A DNA stretch of 32,822 bases from Klebsormidium nitens. Lineage: Eukaryota > Streptophyta > Klebsormidiophyceae > Klebsormidiales > Klebsormidiaceae. A model generated the notes under the pieces. That model did no database searches, had not been told where the DNA came from, and saw only the letters and a program-made list of their open reading frames with translations. The DNA lies in NCBI GenBank assembly GCA_000708835.1, contig DF237735.1:1-32822 (forward strand). Direction: 5' to 3'. How positions within the stretch are numbered: the stretch's first letter is position 1; every line of letters starts with the position of its first letter. Both the position numbers and the translations under genes were made by a program. This document shows, in pieces, positions 21,730 to 31,155 of the stretch.

Positions 21730-23330
21730 TGCGCCGTGCTCAATGAATTGACATGAGACTCATGAGGATGGAGGTCGTGGAGGAGTTGGCAACTTCAAGA
21801 AGTTGGATCTCGGAGTCAGCGAGTGTGAGCGCGCTAACTAACTGGCATGAGCTCATTTTGCTAGCTGCACATGTCATACAGCTCATGTATGCTGAATGAG
21901 GGCTAAATGGTTACTCTTTGGACGGCAAGTAATGTGACCGCCAATGGTGGCCGGCGGTTTTGAAGATCGTGGCTCCGCACTCAAATTTACGAAATCAAAG
22001 CCGCTTGATCAGAAACTCGCCCGTTCATGGATCCGGACTGGCAAGTTTACGAATGGCTGCAGAGCAGAGCGGTGCCAGCATTCTATTAGTATCATTGTTC
22101 AATGAGAGCGGACTAGTGCCGACTCCCGAGGTACGTTAAAGAAAGATTGAGAGTGCCAGCTATGCTGTCATGCAAAGAGTAGTATCCTGCGGAACTTCGG
22201 CCGGCCAGCATGTATCCATCATTAGATGCTAATACCGTACATATCCTCCTGTAGCCGTCGATAATGATGCACGGGCGGCAGACAATTACCAACAGCGGCG
22301 GTTCGGATTCACTTAGCCGTGTACCGTTCAGTACATATACTGGTACTCTGTAGATGGAAATTTTTGGAGGCTGAAACAGATTGTTGTACACTGTACATAC
22401 GCCGTACGGACGGTGCGTCACGGTCGAGGCCTGGCTGGAGTCGGATTGGCCGGACCAAACGCCCCAGGTAAATTGGTTTGCATCCTGAACCATGTGCCAG
22501 CAGCCAAACCCCTAATTGCCCCAAGCCGGAGATTGGTGAAATCAAACCTCCGAAGGGTCTTGTTTGAAACTCTTGAATTTTGGGTTGGGGCAACAAGGGG
22601 TTTAGGAGCTATTCTGACCTATTTTAGGAGGGTTAATCAGGCAAGTTTGCTTTAACCATTTAATAACCAAGGACTATACCCAATTTACAGGCCAACCGGG
22701 GTGCACACTATTAGCTCGGGACACTTCTTGATGCAATCTTGACCGTCCAGTTGAACCAAAAGCTCATCGGACGGCTTGGAACATGGTTTCGGCACTCTGA
22801 GTGGGGTTTGGTCCCCCTGGGCCGGCCGGTGACTCGGTGTGAGTCAGCGGCGGTGGCGCGGCCGCACTCGGTTCAAATGGCTGTACAGGCCATTAGGCTC
22901 TGCCAATCCCAGTGACATCCAGTAGTGTACCTAAGTGTACCATTTGTACAAATGTTGTCCTGTCGGGGAAAACTGGAAGTTCTGAAGTTTCCGAGTCCTT
23001 GCAGCAATGAAGAGAAGTACTGGACTCCCTCTCTCTACCGCCGAGTTCCCTTCGAGCAGCACTGCTGCCAATCACAGTCACTGGTTCAGTCAATTAGGAG
23101 CTGTGGTAAAAGTCCAATGTTGATATGTTCAAAACACTATAATTATTACCCATTTTTTGATCTTTTTGGCTCCTCATGATCACGCGAACAATCTATGCTG
23201 ACTGGCAATCAGTTGCAGTATGCAACGGTCTGATCAGATGCATATTGCAGCACGTATTTGTTACAATGTATCTTCGGTATTTGAAAAGCTGAGGTCACAG
23301 TTGCCCACTTTATTGTTGCATGATCACAGC
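21730..23330. other. Intergenic region with an imperfect inverted repeat
   Basis: I see no exon in this stretch. It contains the hairpin-like element listed at 22504-22603 and, at its end, the promoter of the gene starting at 23475. Short ORFs on both strands are not supported by splice sites. Confidence 0.4.
22504..22603. repeat. Inverted repeat, MITE or foldback candidate
   Basis: AAACCCCTAATTGCCCCAA (22506-22524) and TTGGGGCAACAAGGGGTTT (22585-22603) pair at 17 of 19 positions. Weaker pairing, around 60 percent by eye, continues inward through the roughly 60-base centre and outward beyond both arms. A transposase-less element or an inverted-duplication hairpin would look like this. I could not define a target-site duplication. 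Confidence 0.6.
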
Positions 23331-23337
23331 TATATAC
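23331..23337 (+). promoter_or_regulatory. TATA-like box upstream of the gene at 23475
   Basis: CAGCTATATACC lies about 140 bases before the proposed ATG. A TATA box here would set transcription start near 23360 and leave a 5' leader of about 110 bases, a normal arrangement. Confidence 0.4.
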
Positions 23338-23474
23338 CAGAAGGGAGCCACCTTTAGTCCTTTAAGTAAAGCGGGTACGTGATAAATTTGGCAGCACGTC
23401 AATCGCAGACGGCAGCTAGCGCATGTTATCGTTGGCGCAGATCTTGCTGCTGAACGAGCTCATCACGACTAATC

Positions 23475-25519
23475 ATGATGGATAATGATCCAAAATTCCC
23501 AATCAGGGAGGGCTCAGATACACGCCTCAAGTTATACGGTTTGCTGCTTCTGCCGGCAGGATTCCAAGCGATTTGGAGGGTTCTCCCTTCAAAATGGGCT
23601 GAAGTGGTCATGTTCTGGAAAGAGTTTGACGAGTATCCCAATGATTATGCTGTTGGCAATTGGAGACAAGGATTTGGGCTGGCCATTGAGGATTGTGAAG
23701 GTTCGGTTCTTGAACTCACGTCCAATGGGACCAGGTGGTTGACGAAACTTTTCAATCTGATGCGCACCAATGTGGCAAACCCGTCTTCTCCAGAACCTGC
23801 TTTGAGCGTTGAGGGTTACAAGGTGAGAAGGAGCGGAGCAATCAGGCAGCGTGAGTCCAGAGCATTCAATGATCGGTCCTTCATCTTCTATCTAAAAGCT
23901 CACGTGCTAGTGGTTATGCTGCCACAGGAAGGAGCAGGAGCACACATCTGCTGGAGCTCTTCAGGCTCGGTATTCTCAAAGTCTACTTTCACCTCATGCT
24001 AAGTGGCAAATTGGGTTCCTCCCCTCAAAAGATACTCGATTGTACATGTAGCTTCATTGCTGATCGTTGCTACGACTGGTTCACTCACGATTTCTCTGAA
24101 GCTTGCGAGATAACCTGCCTGCATAGTCTCAAAATCTGCATAATGCGCCTGATCACTTGATCACTTCCTTCCCTACGCTCAGGTGTTAGCTGGAGCTGTT
24201 GGAAGGAAGTCAAGACGAGCTGACTGGTGGGCGCGTACGGGAGCTGACCTTGTCGGTTTCCTTGAAATGCACGAAGCTCTTCTCAGCTCCGAGGATCTTG
24301 AGGAGACGGACAACAGATTCGAGCAGACGTGGAACGTAGGTGGCAGAGTGTCACTCCTGGTTTTCCACACTGGTAGCAACCGAAGGCGCTGGCTCTTGCC
24401 ATGATAAGCTGAGGGCTTGCAGCTTAAAAAGGTTATACATATCAAACGGAAGCCGTAGGCTAACTTAATTGCGTTTTTCCAGACCTTGCAGAATTTTACG
24501 ATCAACATATTGCCGTTCAAGGTAGATTGGACATTCGTGTGCGCGTTCTAAATATTGTATCATTTCTCCTTGTTGCTTGCAGTTTCTGCTCAATTCGCAA
24601 CTTGACTTCAACGTCATGCCTTCAAGGTCTCTCATCGGATATCCACTGACGGATTTATCCATTGAAGGTCCTGATGACGCCGGAAAGGTATAGGGATGCA
24701 GCGCTATCAAGTTTCAATTGCAAGTACAGCTGTTTGCAATTGCCCAAGATCTGCTACTCAGAATCATAAGCTCTCAGAAGCATGAAGCAACGACCAAGCC
24801 CTAGCGCTCTTCTTATGCACCACATAGGCGCTAAAAACATTTAGCTTTTTGGCGCGATCTACTCAAATACGTCAGCTGGGTTGTGTCCTCAGGTCGATCA
24901 GAAAGGCCGAGGCTTGACGGTCTGATGACAACCGCTTCGTTGAGATGTCTTCCACAAGCATCTCTTCCACAAGCATCAAGCAGTCGTCTCATGCATCCGC
25001 TCTTGTCAGGTCATTCGATTGGATGAATCCATCAAGAGGTTCCTCAAGGAAAGTTTCGACAAGGTTCATCACGACTGTGATGGTCGAGCTGCGGAGGCGG
25101 ATTCCGAGGTTCAGCGATGGGTAGTGGCCTGCCGAGTTCCGCCAAAGTAAGGGTTCTGACTTTTCTTGACTCACTGTTGGAAGCTACAGGTGTCAAGACT
25201 GTCGAGTGAGTTTAAGACTCGTCTGGCGCCTGTATCTTATTGGCGCCAGATCTTAATGTTCAGCACTAGCTGAAGCTGCAGTGCAAGGCGGAGCTGGACC
25301 TTTGGTATTACAAAGGCTTCACCGGACCGACCGTACCGGAAGTCTTTTGAAAGCAGTTTTCTCGAACATGAAGCCGATAGCGCTGTTAGCTGGGTCCCTG
25401 CTTTGGTCGTAGAAAACCGCCAGGAGGCGATCGGATGGGTTCTCGAACCTGTTCTGACAAGCTCTTGGCGCATTTCAGGGAAGGCTTCATCGCGCCCCAA
25501 ACGAAGGACCAGTTTGTAG
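23475..25519 (+). CDS. Unrecognised 339-residue protein, six exons
   Basis: The exons are 23475-23822, 24183-24335, 24483-24521, 24583-24687, 25010-25146 and 25282-25519 (TAG). All five junctions are GT-AG and all phases join. Codon counts are 116, 51, 13, 35 and 45 plus a split Asn, then 78. The start carries a hydrophobic, aromatic stretch (LYGLLLLPAGFQAIW). Later segments include WARTGADLVGFLEMHEAL, LSIEGPDDAGK, LDESIKRFLKESFDK and VSWVPALVVENRQEAIGW; the C-terminus is basic (RPKRRTSL). There is no signal peptide. A 42-nt phase-0 candidate exon between exons 1 and 2 (near 23929-23970) could add 14 residues. I do not recognise the family. It is probably soluble and folded, since hydrophobic and charged residues alternate along its length. 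The start could lie further upstream in an unseen exon. Confidence 0.75.
24948..24977. repeat. Perfect two-copy 15-bp tandem repeat in an intron
   Basis: TCTTCCACAAGCATC occurs twice head to tail without mismatch, in the intron just before the exon starting at 25010. The pyrimidine-rich units may add to the acceptor's polypyrimidine context. Confidence 0.9.
25222..25250. repeat. 9-bp perfect inverted repeat in an intron
   Basis: TCTGGCGCC at 25222-25230 and GGCGCCAGA at 25242-25250 pair perfectly around an 11-base AT-rich loop. It lies in the intron about 30 bases before the last exon of the preceding gene. Confidence 0.8.
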
Positions 25520-25650
25520 ACACGGTGAGAAGCGAGCATCTTTCCTCACCCTATCTACGAGTATAAAATCAAGCGGAAGAAGACCGCTTGTCCTTCCTGG
25601 CCTCTTAGAAAGGGCAAGATAGATCGACTAGTGCCCCATGAGCAGACTCA

Positions 25651-26360
25651 ATGAAAACGTGCTTACCCTCAGATGTAGCAGATCCTGCCACGTTCTTCGC
25701 TTACTTAGCGAGCTTTGCAACCTGTCAACCTGGGGCTCAGGGACACAGACCTCTCAAGCGACTTACTGCAAAAACACAGTGCCCTCGGAAGAAGGTTTCT
25801 GGTAGGCTTGCTCTCTGCTTAGTGCCAGCCGTATTCATGTACGTAGTCACCCCTACTACTGCCATCAAAAGTAAGCCCGCTTTCGTTCTTCAAGACTTCG
25901 GCCTTTTTCCTCACAGTGCCTCGCCGACATCACGCTGGGCGTCAATCCCGGCTGCTACTTTCGCCTCTACACGGCTTTGGTAAAGCTCGGCTTTCCCCCG
26001 TTTCAAGCGCGGGTTGATGAAGTAATCCAACGGATGTGGGCTTTCAACCTTAATTATTACGGGTGGTGTTTCCGAAAGTTGCCACCTAGACGAATCCAGA
26101 TCCTTAAGACGAGGCTTGTCGCCTCCTCCTGCGGGCCTGAGACGGTGGCTAAGGACTACTTTAAGAAGGTTGTAGCAGACGACCAGAGGAATAGGAGATT
26201 GGCAGCGGAAGCTCGAGAGAATGCTGCGAGGAGAAAGAACGAGTGGGCTGGCTTCTACCGCTTCGTCAGGTTTGCGGCTGTTCTCGGGGCCGTGGTTGCT
26301 CGGGGTCCCTTCGAGCCGCATACAACGCTGGCAATGTTAGGGGGTGCACTGTCCGTGTAA
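25651..26360 (+). CDS. Small membrane protein with a helical, basic body
   Basis: The secure exon is 25917-26360, after TTTTTCCTCACAG, giving 147 residues to TAA. It begins CLADITLGVNPGCYF, has an aromatic patch (WAFNLNYYGWCFRKL), then a charged Ala/Arg-rich helix (NRRLAAEARENAARRKNEW) and a C-terminal hydrophobic segment (FYRFVRFAAVLGAVVA). The proposed first exon, 25651-25842, starts at ATG and ends LALCLVPAVFMY, a signal- or anchor-like stretch. The donor TAC|GTAGTC joins it in phase 0 through a 74-nt intron, giving 211 residues. A stronger donor nearby (AAAA|GTAAGC at 25871) would put the second exon out of frame, so the first-exon choice is uncertain. No family is recognised. The gene starts only 131 bases after the stop of the preceding gene, in the same direction. 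Confidence 0.6.
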
Positions 26361-27433
26361 GGGCAAGCATTGAAGGCTAGGTAGAAAGAAGCGAAGGCGC
26401 TTCAAGCAGTTTCGCTGGTAACCCGCTAGCGTTCCGACAAACATTTGGACGCAACGAGCAGTCCGCCAGAATCAAAAATACGCCCGTGTGCTGATCGAGA
26501 GCCGCAGCGCAGCCTGAAGCGCAGAGTCTTAGTAGGACGGATCTGCCGTAGCAACGTTCCGTTAGTTCCTTTCGTGCAAGAGTCCGTACAGGGTATTCCA
26601 TTGATTCCCTTCCGGTTGGCATCTCGGTAGATTGATTGGAGTCTCGTACTCAAACAATTTCACCCCGAATTAATCTCGAAAAATGGTACGTGCCAAAGCA
26701 ATTCGGGCGCTGCTAGCTGGTGTGCCGTAATCATCTCGTACGGCCATGATCTTGCGCCAGAAGTGGTGCGTTCGAATCTCTGACGTATTTTTGAACCAAA
26801 CACGTTGAAGTCAAGCTTTCGTCACAGAAGTTTCTAGCCTTTGATCATCATCTCTAATGGGCTTACGATGGATTCGCGCCTTTCATTGATGTATGTCTTG
26901 AAGATGCAGAGTTGACAGGTCTCAAAAATATTTGGAGACTTCTTTCTAAACAGTGGATAAGCCGCAGCTGGTGAATCCAGCATCGGGCCTAATCATGAAT
27001 AAACGATTCTCAGACAGTGCACTAACTTAGCTCAAATCTAAGCCGTTTAGCTAGAAAGCCCCACCGCTCTGAGGTGCGGCGGCTTAATTCGACGGTTTTT
27101 GGAGATTTTCGCCGCTTGTCCGTCTCCTAAAAGCAGCCCTGAGTCGGCTTTTATGAAAATCGAGCTTGCATTGGGTGCATCCCGAAGCTTGACCGGCGGG
27201 TAATCAGCCGAGGATTCTGCACAAAGTAGAATAACGGCACTGAAATTCTTCGCTCTTCGTATGGCTTGAAGCTTTCTCCCTCTGAAAGAGACTGGAGCTC
27301 TGCTAGTTCTGCTCTGTTTGAAGAAAAGGCAGGCAGTGAGTCAAGCGCCAGTCGTGTACGCTAAGTCAGGAAGTAGTACTTGAGTCTTTGAACCTCGAAA
27401 GGGAGAGGACTGGCTGGCATGCAGTCGCTGAGA
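26361..27433. other. Intergenic region, no gene seen
   Basis: Open frames on both strands at 26377-26653 look like chance. No exon, tRNA or repeat can be supported in the rest, although a tRNA-like TTCGAATC word at about 26770 was checked and rejected. Confidence 0.45.
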
Positions 27434-28272
27434 TCAAAGATGAAGTAATTCTTCGTAGCTCAGCCTAAAGAAGATGAGAGAAAGAGTATATGGGGTCTTA
27501 CCAGGTCTGGCCGTCTGACGAGCCGCATTTGGCGGGCCGCGCTTCCGTTTCAGGTGGCCCCTGACTTGGGCCACGAAGAGTGCTTCGCCCAACCACAATC
27601 GTTCTGCCGTCTTTGTAACATGTTTTGCCACTGCTCTTCTGGCTGTCAGTATGCTCTTGACGAGTATAGCCCTGTTCTGAGCAATCTGATCGGCAGCCTG
27701 GAATCCTGGCGACACCTGGCCAGCTTCACCCAAATCTTCAGAACCGAATGAAGAAAGTACCTGTTCACGAAAGCCGGGCACAGCGTGAGCGACGCAACTC
27801 AAACTGTTCCGAGTCTGTTACTTCCAAATGGCGCTTTCTGATTTGGTAAGCTAGCCTCAACCACTGAGTCATTTGCTGTGGACCGGCGGCGCGCATTTGG
27901 AAGTTTGTTGCTTGATGCTTCTCATGACTGTCACATTATAGAGTCTGAAACGGAGAATCGTAAAGTGCAAGCCGTGACCAGACATAAACGGTAAGCTGAA
28001 AATGGTTTGCTCTTGAAAGTGTTAATGAGCACTGGCATGCCAGAACAGCTAGTGTGCCTGCCAGGAATCTGCCAACAGACTTCTTTTATTATGCCAGATG
28101 TCAGCTCTGAGAGTAGCCCTGTTTCTCCACTCACCGCCTGAATATGCCTCTCGTTGGTTGGCTGGTTTGTCGAAAGCGCACTGCTTGCAGCCTCGTATTC
28201 CGGCCCACGTCGATCTCGGCGACTCATCATGTCGGCCGCCGACTTTGTCTTGCGAACGAGCGCTGGGAGCAT
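27434..28272 (-). CDS. Small basic helical protein, two exons
   Basis: Exon 1 is 28272-28135 (ATG, 46 codons), with the strong donor GGCG|GTGAGT. Exon 2 starts at 27760 after GTGAACAG, in phase 0, and stays open to a stop at 27434, giving about 154 residues. The second exon carries a long amphipathic helix (RAILVKSILTARRAVAKHVT then TAERLWLGEALFVAQVRGHL) and a very basic KRKRG segment. A good donor (CCTG|GTAAGA) lies at 27501-27500. The only nearby acceptor would leave a 37-nt intron, so the gene either reads through to 27434 or splices to an exon I cannot see. No membrane span, no signal peptide, no known family. Confidence 0.5.
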
Positions 28273-28710
28273 TCTCGTTACCCTGCAACCGCAAGCTGGA
28301 GCTCGCGAGGCAGTGGGAAATCGTTACCGGTTTTTGCAGAAGGATCTAGCTGGGGCGAGCAGAAGTTCTTAGCAATGACAGTTAAACATGGTGGTGGGGA
28401 CGAGGGATGAAAAGCTGCCGCTCGAAGTAGCTCGTGTGCTCCGGTTTTGCAAGCGAAAGCTGAGATTTTAAGGCACTGTCGAGGTGCGCGAGAACGTATT
28501 CACGGAACCTGGATTACCTCTTGCCAGTGGCAGTCGGCTATTTTAGCTTCTCAGGGCCGACGGTCAATATACTAGTCCCGGCTCTAAAAACACGCGTTGA
28601 CTGTCACATCGTCCCAGTAAGGGCTGGGCTGACAAGTATACAGCGTGTAAGCTGCGAGCGCATTTTCTCGAAGCGTGTTTTGGGGTTGACCAGTTCGATC
28701 AGGATGACTC

Positions 28711-28730
28711 ATTCTATATTCTATATTCTA
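28711..28730. repeat. ATTCTAT microsatellite, about three units
   Basis: The seven-base unit ATTCTAT is repeated 2.9 times without interruption. Confidence 0.9.
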
Positions 28731-28817
28731 GCTAGTTGCCCGGCCCATGCATCGGCACTGTGCATAATGACTGCGCTGACGCCGACGGTCCACCTTCACA
28801 CAATCACACCGGGCGTT

Positions 28818-29130
28818 TAAGGCGGCCTTGTAGGACCGATCCGGCCGACCGGCCGTCGGCGGGCCCAGATCACCCGGACGGACCGGTCACAGGCCGAATC
28901 TGAACTCGGAGTCGTACGGTAGTCCGACGGTCCGGCTCGGTACGTACATGCACCGATCGGAAGTGTCGGAAGAGCTCGGCCGGCGGCCGGAATGAACTCC
29001 GTTAAACCGGGGACCGGAGTCACCGGACCCGGGAGGCCCTACTACTAAGAGCAGTGGGCGCGCGCGGCCGCACCGTGAGCGCCGCCGGCCGATCAATCAT
29101 ATCGGACTCGGCCCGGGCGCAGACTGGCCG
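28818..29130. other. GC-rich, CCGG-dense block
   Basis: About 300 bases are markedly richer in G+C than their surroundings and are packed with CCGG, GGCC and CGG words, many overlapping. Short frames exist on both strands, but the word bias explains them. It may be a CpG-island-like block or a cryptic repeat. Confidence 0.55.
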
Positions 29131-29662
29131 CCGGGTACAAAGTTCTAACAGTGGATTATTGTGCTGCCAGTGACCGAACCTGGCGCCTGGCTTGTGCATC
29201 AGGAGCTTCGGCGCGAGCGGTGGTCGTTTCAGCTTTCTGTAGTAGAGTCAGCACTTGTACTGACGTTGACTGAATTTGATAGGGCAGGGGCGCCCGGGGG
29301 GCCGCGCGCCGGCCGGTCATGTGAAACTGGTGGACACAATTCTGGTCTGCCGGCGCAGGAACCAATGAAAGCCTATTTGGAAGAACCTCAAAAGTTTAAA
29401 GCATTCAAGCCCTTATTTTGCTTCCAAACAATATGTGATTCTCAAGCAGATTCAGAACCAGCGAGATCGATCAGACCTCTCAGTGGTCACTGAGATTGAA
29501 GCTTTCCTGGCATTCCGGGCCGCACGCTGGCGATAGCCCCCGCCGCTGCGCTGCAGTGCATGCCGCAAGGGTTGGACACCGCGCAATATATGCAAGCTGG
29601 CAAGCGCTGCTTCCGACTGCTTACTTTTCAAACTTGAGTAGCCTGTCTGGCGCGGGGTGAAG

Positions 29663-30187
29663 ATGGCCAAAGATGCCGGAAAAGTAGCCCTTGTATCGGT
29701 GATGTTCAGTCCGTTTCGAAAAGAAGGAGACTCGTCGACGTCCAGATATCCTGTGGTTTGGGATCTCATCGGATTGTGTGCCGGACTTGGAGCGGTGGCG
29801 TACTTTCAAGTGCAGAAAGCGTGGTCGGCGCAAGCCATCGCACTGGTGTATCTTAAAGAGGAGACTTCGCGGCTCGAGGATATGCACATAACAGAGGACA
29901 AAGTGACCCGAGATGTGAAAGTCATCGATGCAAGGAAACGTGTGGCAGAGACAATGGGCAACCAGGCTGACGTCATATTCCAGGGCGCGCTCCTTGCCGC
30001 AGCGGAAACGGAATCTTTGAAGGCGGAAGTTGCGGCACGGGACCAGTATCTGATGGTCAAAGAGGCGGTCAGGATATTTCAGAAGCGATATGGGAACGCA
30101 GAGCCAGGGTTCGTTGCATTCATGCAAGATTTCCAGCGCACCGAACGGGTAGAGACGCTGAGACAAGTCACCAGAGTAATAAGGTAA
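29663..30187 (+). CDS. Small helical protein with one membrane span
   Basis: From the ATG at 29663 there are 174 codons to TAA at 30185-30187; an in-frame GTG two codons earlier is ignored. After a basic, Ser-rich start there is a likely membrane span (WDLIGLCAGLGAVAYFQV, about residues 33-50). Then comes a long charged helical region with AETMGNQADVIFQGALLAAA and LKAEVAARDQYLMVKEAVR, coiled-coil in style. The C-terminus is VETLRQVTRVIR. The stop TAA lies inside a donor-like AAG|GTAAAG, as in the gene at 20401, so the mRNA may splice on to a few extra codons. The opposite strand is also open for 192 codons, but the plus frame has the better composition and start. No family is recognised. Confidence 0.65.
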   Translation: MAKDAGKVALVSVMFSPFRKEGDSSTSRYPVVWDLIGLCAGLGAVAYFQVQKAWSAQAIALVYLKEETSRLEDMHITEDKVTRDVKVIDARKRVAETMGNQADVIFQGALLAAAETESLKAEVAARDQYLMVKEAVRIFQKRYGNAEPGFVAFMQDFQRTERVETLRQVTRVIR

Positions 30188-30305
30188 AGCGACAACCAAG
30201 CTTTTCCTCGCGGTTTAGAGAACGCACCTGAACTATACTCAGAATGGTCGAATCCAGTCATATTTGTGCTTACCTCCTTTCATCTACTTTAATGTGTATG
30301 GCACG

Positions 30306-31155
30306 TCAAGATGATAAGTTGGGAGGCAACCAAGCTGCAGGATGCCTCTCGAAGCAGCAAAGCTTGGCCACCCCGGTGAGCCGCAGGTCGAAGTTCGTCT
30401 TGTCTCGCGCTGAGTAGGTGTGCAACACTTTGAACGTAACAGTCTGCATGGTTGGACTCAACATGATGGATTCTTCCTGATCAACCTCCCCATTCTTCTC
30501 TGCCAGGATGATAGCCCGTGAGCAGTACGGCAACGCCATCGGTGCAGAAGGAAATGCGGCCTTAAACGTGAAGTAGCGGGTTTTGTTGGAGTCGACCTGG
30601 ATAGCTAGCCTTCTTACAATAATCCATGTCGGCAAACTTTAATAAGGCTTGTAAAGCAAAAATGGAACACTTCCCGTCTCACTTATAGGCAGCGTTTCAG
30701 TTAGTAGGAAAGGACGCTCCTTTTGCTGAAAAGCTCACGGACTTTCAAAGATTCTCAATAATCGACTCGGAGTTACGTTTTCAGTCCTGAAGTCATCCAC
30801 AGTCGAAGCTTCCATATGCCCCATCAAGATCTCAACTGAAAAAGTAATTTTGTGCTGTTGATAGCCCAGAGTGCCCTCCCGATTACCGGAAGGCTGATGA
30901 TCGGACATTATATTCATATGCATGCGCTTTCCGTGCAACTACTCTAACACAGAGAAACCCACGCACTACCTGGACTTCAAAGCATGATGCAATTGCAGCT
31001 CGGAGGTGGTTGCACCTTTCGTAGAGGGTGTCGAATCACAAGCTTTCGTGACCAGACGCGAATCAGTGAAACGACTGTCACGTAGTAGGTTAACATTCAT
31101 AACCCTCAGATCCTTGTTCTCCTGCATATATTCGGCGGAGTTGAGAAGCTCCAAA
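30306..31155 (-). CDS. 3' part of a gene; last exon resembles an H-type-lectin-like domain
   Basis: The last exon is 30596-30306 (acceptor GCTATCCAG, phase 0, 96 codons plus TGA). The exon before probably ends at 30777 (GAAAAC|GTAACT, phase 0), giving MEASTVDDFRTEN joined to VDSNKTRYFTFKAAFPSAP. The pattern (a small acidic turn, an F-x-F strand, AAFPSAP, then SPTMQTVTFKVLHTYS and FDLRLTGVA) is that of the beta sandwich seen in H-type lectins and discoidin C-terminal domains. The match is by eye and tentative. A further exon, 31155-30970, joins upstream in style (phases 1 and 2), but its phase does not fit the next exon, so one junction or exon is missing. The gene's start is not found. Confidence 0.5.

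Larger units (their letters stand above)
28273..29662. other. Intergenic region with a GC-rich block and a 7-bp microsatellite
   Basis: No exon is supported in this stretch. It includes the ATTCTAT microsatellite at 28711-28730 and the GC-rich block at 28818-29130. Plus-strand frames at 28098-28410 overlap the first exon of the minus-strand gene and are shadows. An AATATATG near 29583 could be a TATA element for the gene at 29663. Confidence 0.4.

Noticed and set aside
26690-26790. tRNA-like stretch with GTTCGAATC
   Set aside because: The T-loop word is present, but the flanking bases cannot form the five-pair T-stem and no acceptor stem or anticodon arm can be drawn.
27465-27501. 37-nt intron (GTAAGA...TTTAG) in the gene at 27434-28272
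   Set aside because: Far shorter than a spliceosome normally removes; read-through to 27434 or an unseen acceptor is more likely.
29621-30199. 192-codon minus-strand ORF
   Set aside because: Antisense to the better-composed plus-strand ORF at 29663-30187; its residues (many Cys, His, Arg, Phe without order) look like a shadow.
30188-30415. Continuation of the gene at 29663 through the acceptor ACTCAG into 30250-30415
   Set aside because: It would run antisense through the well-supported last exon of the minus-strand gene and its residues look random.
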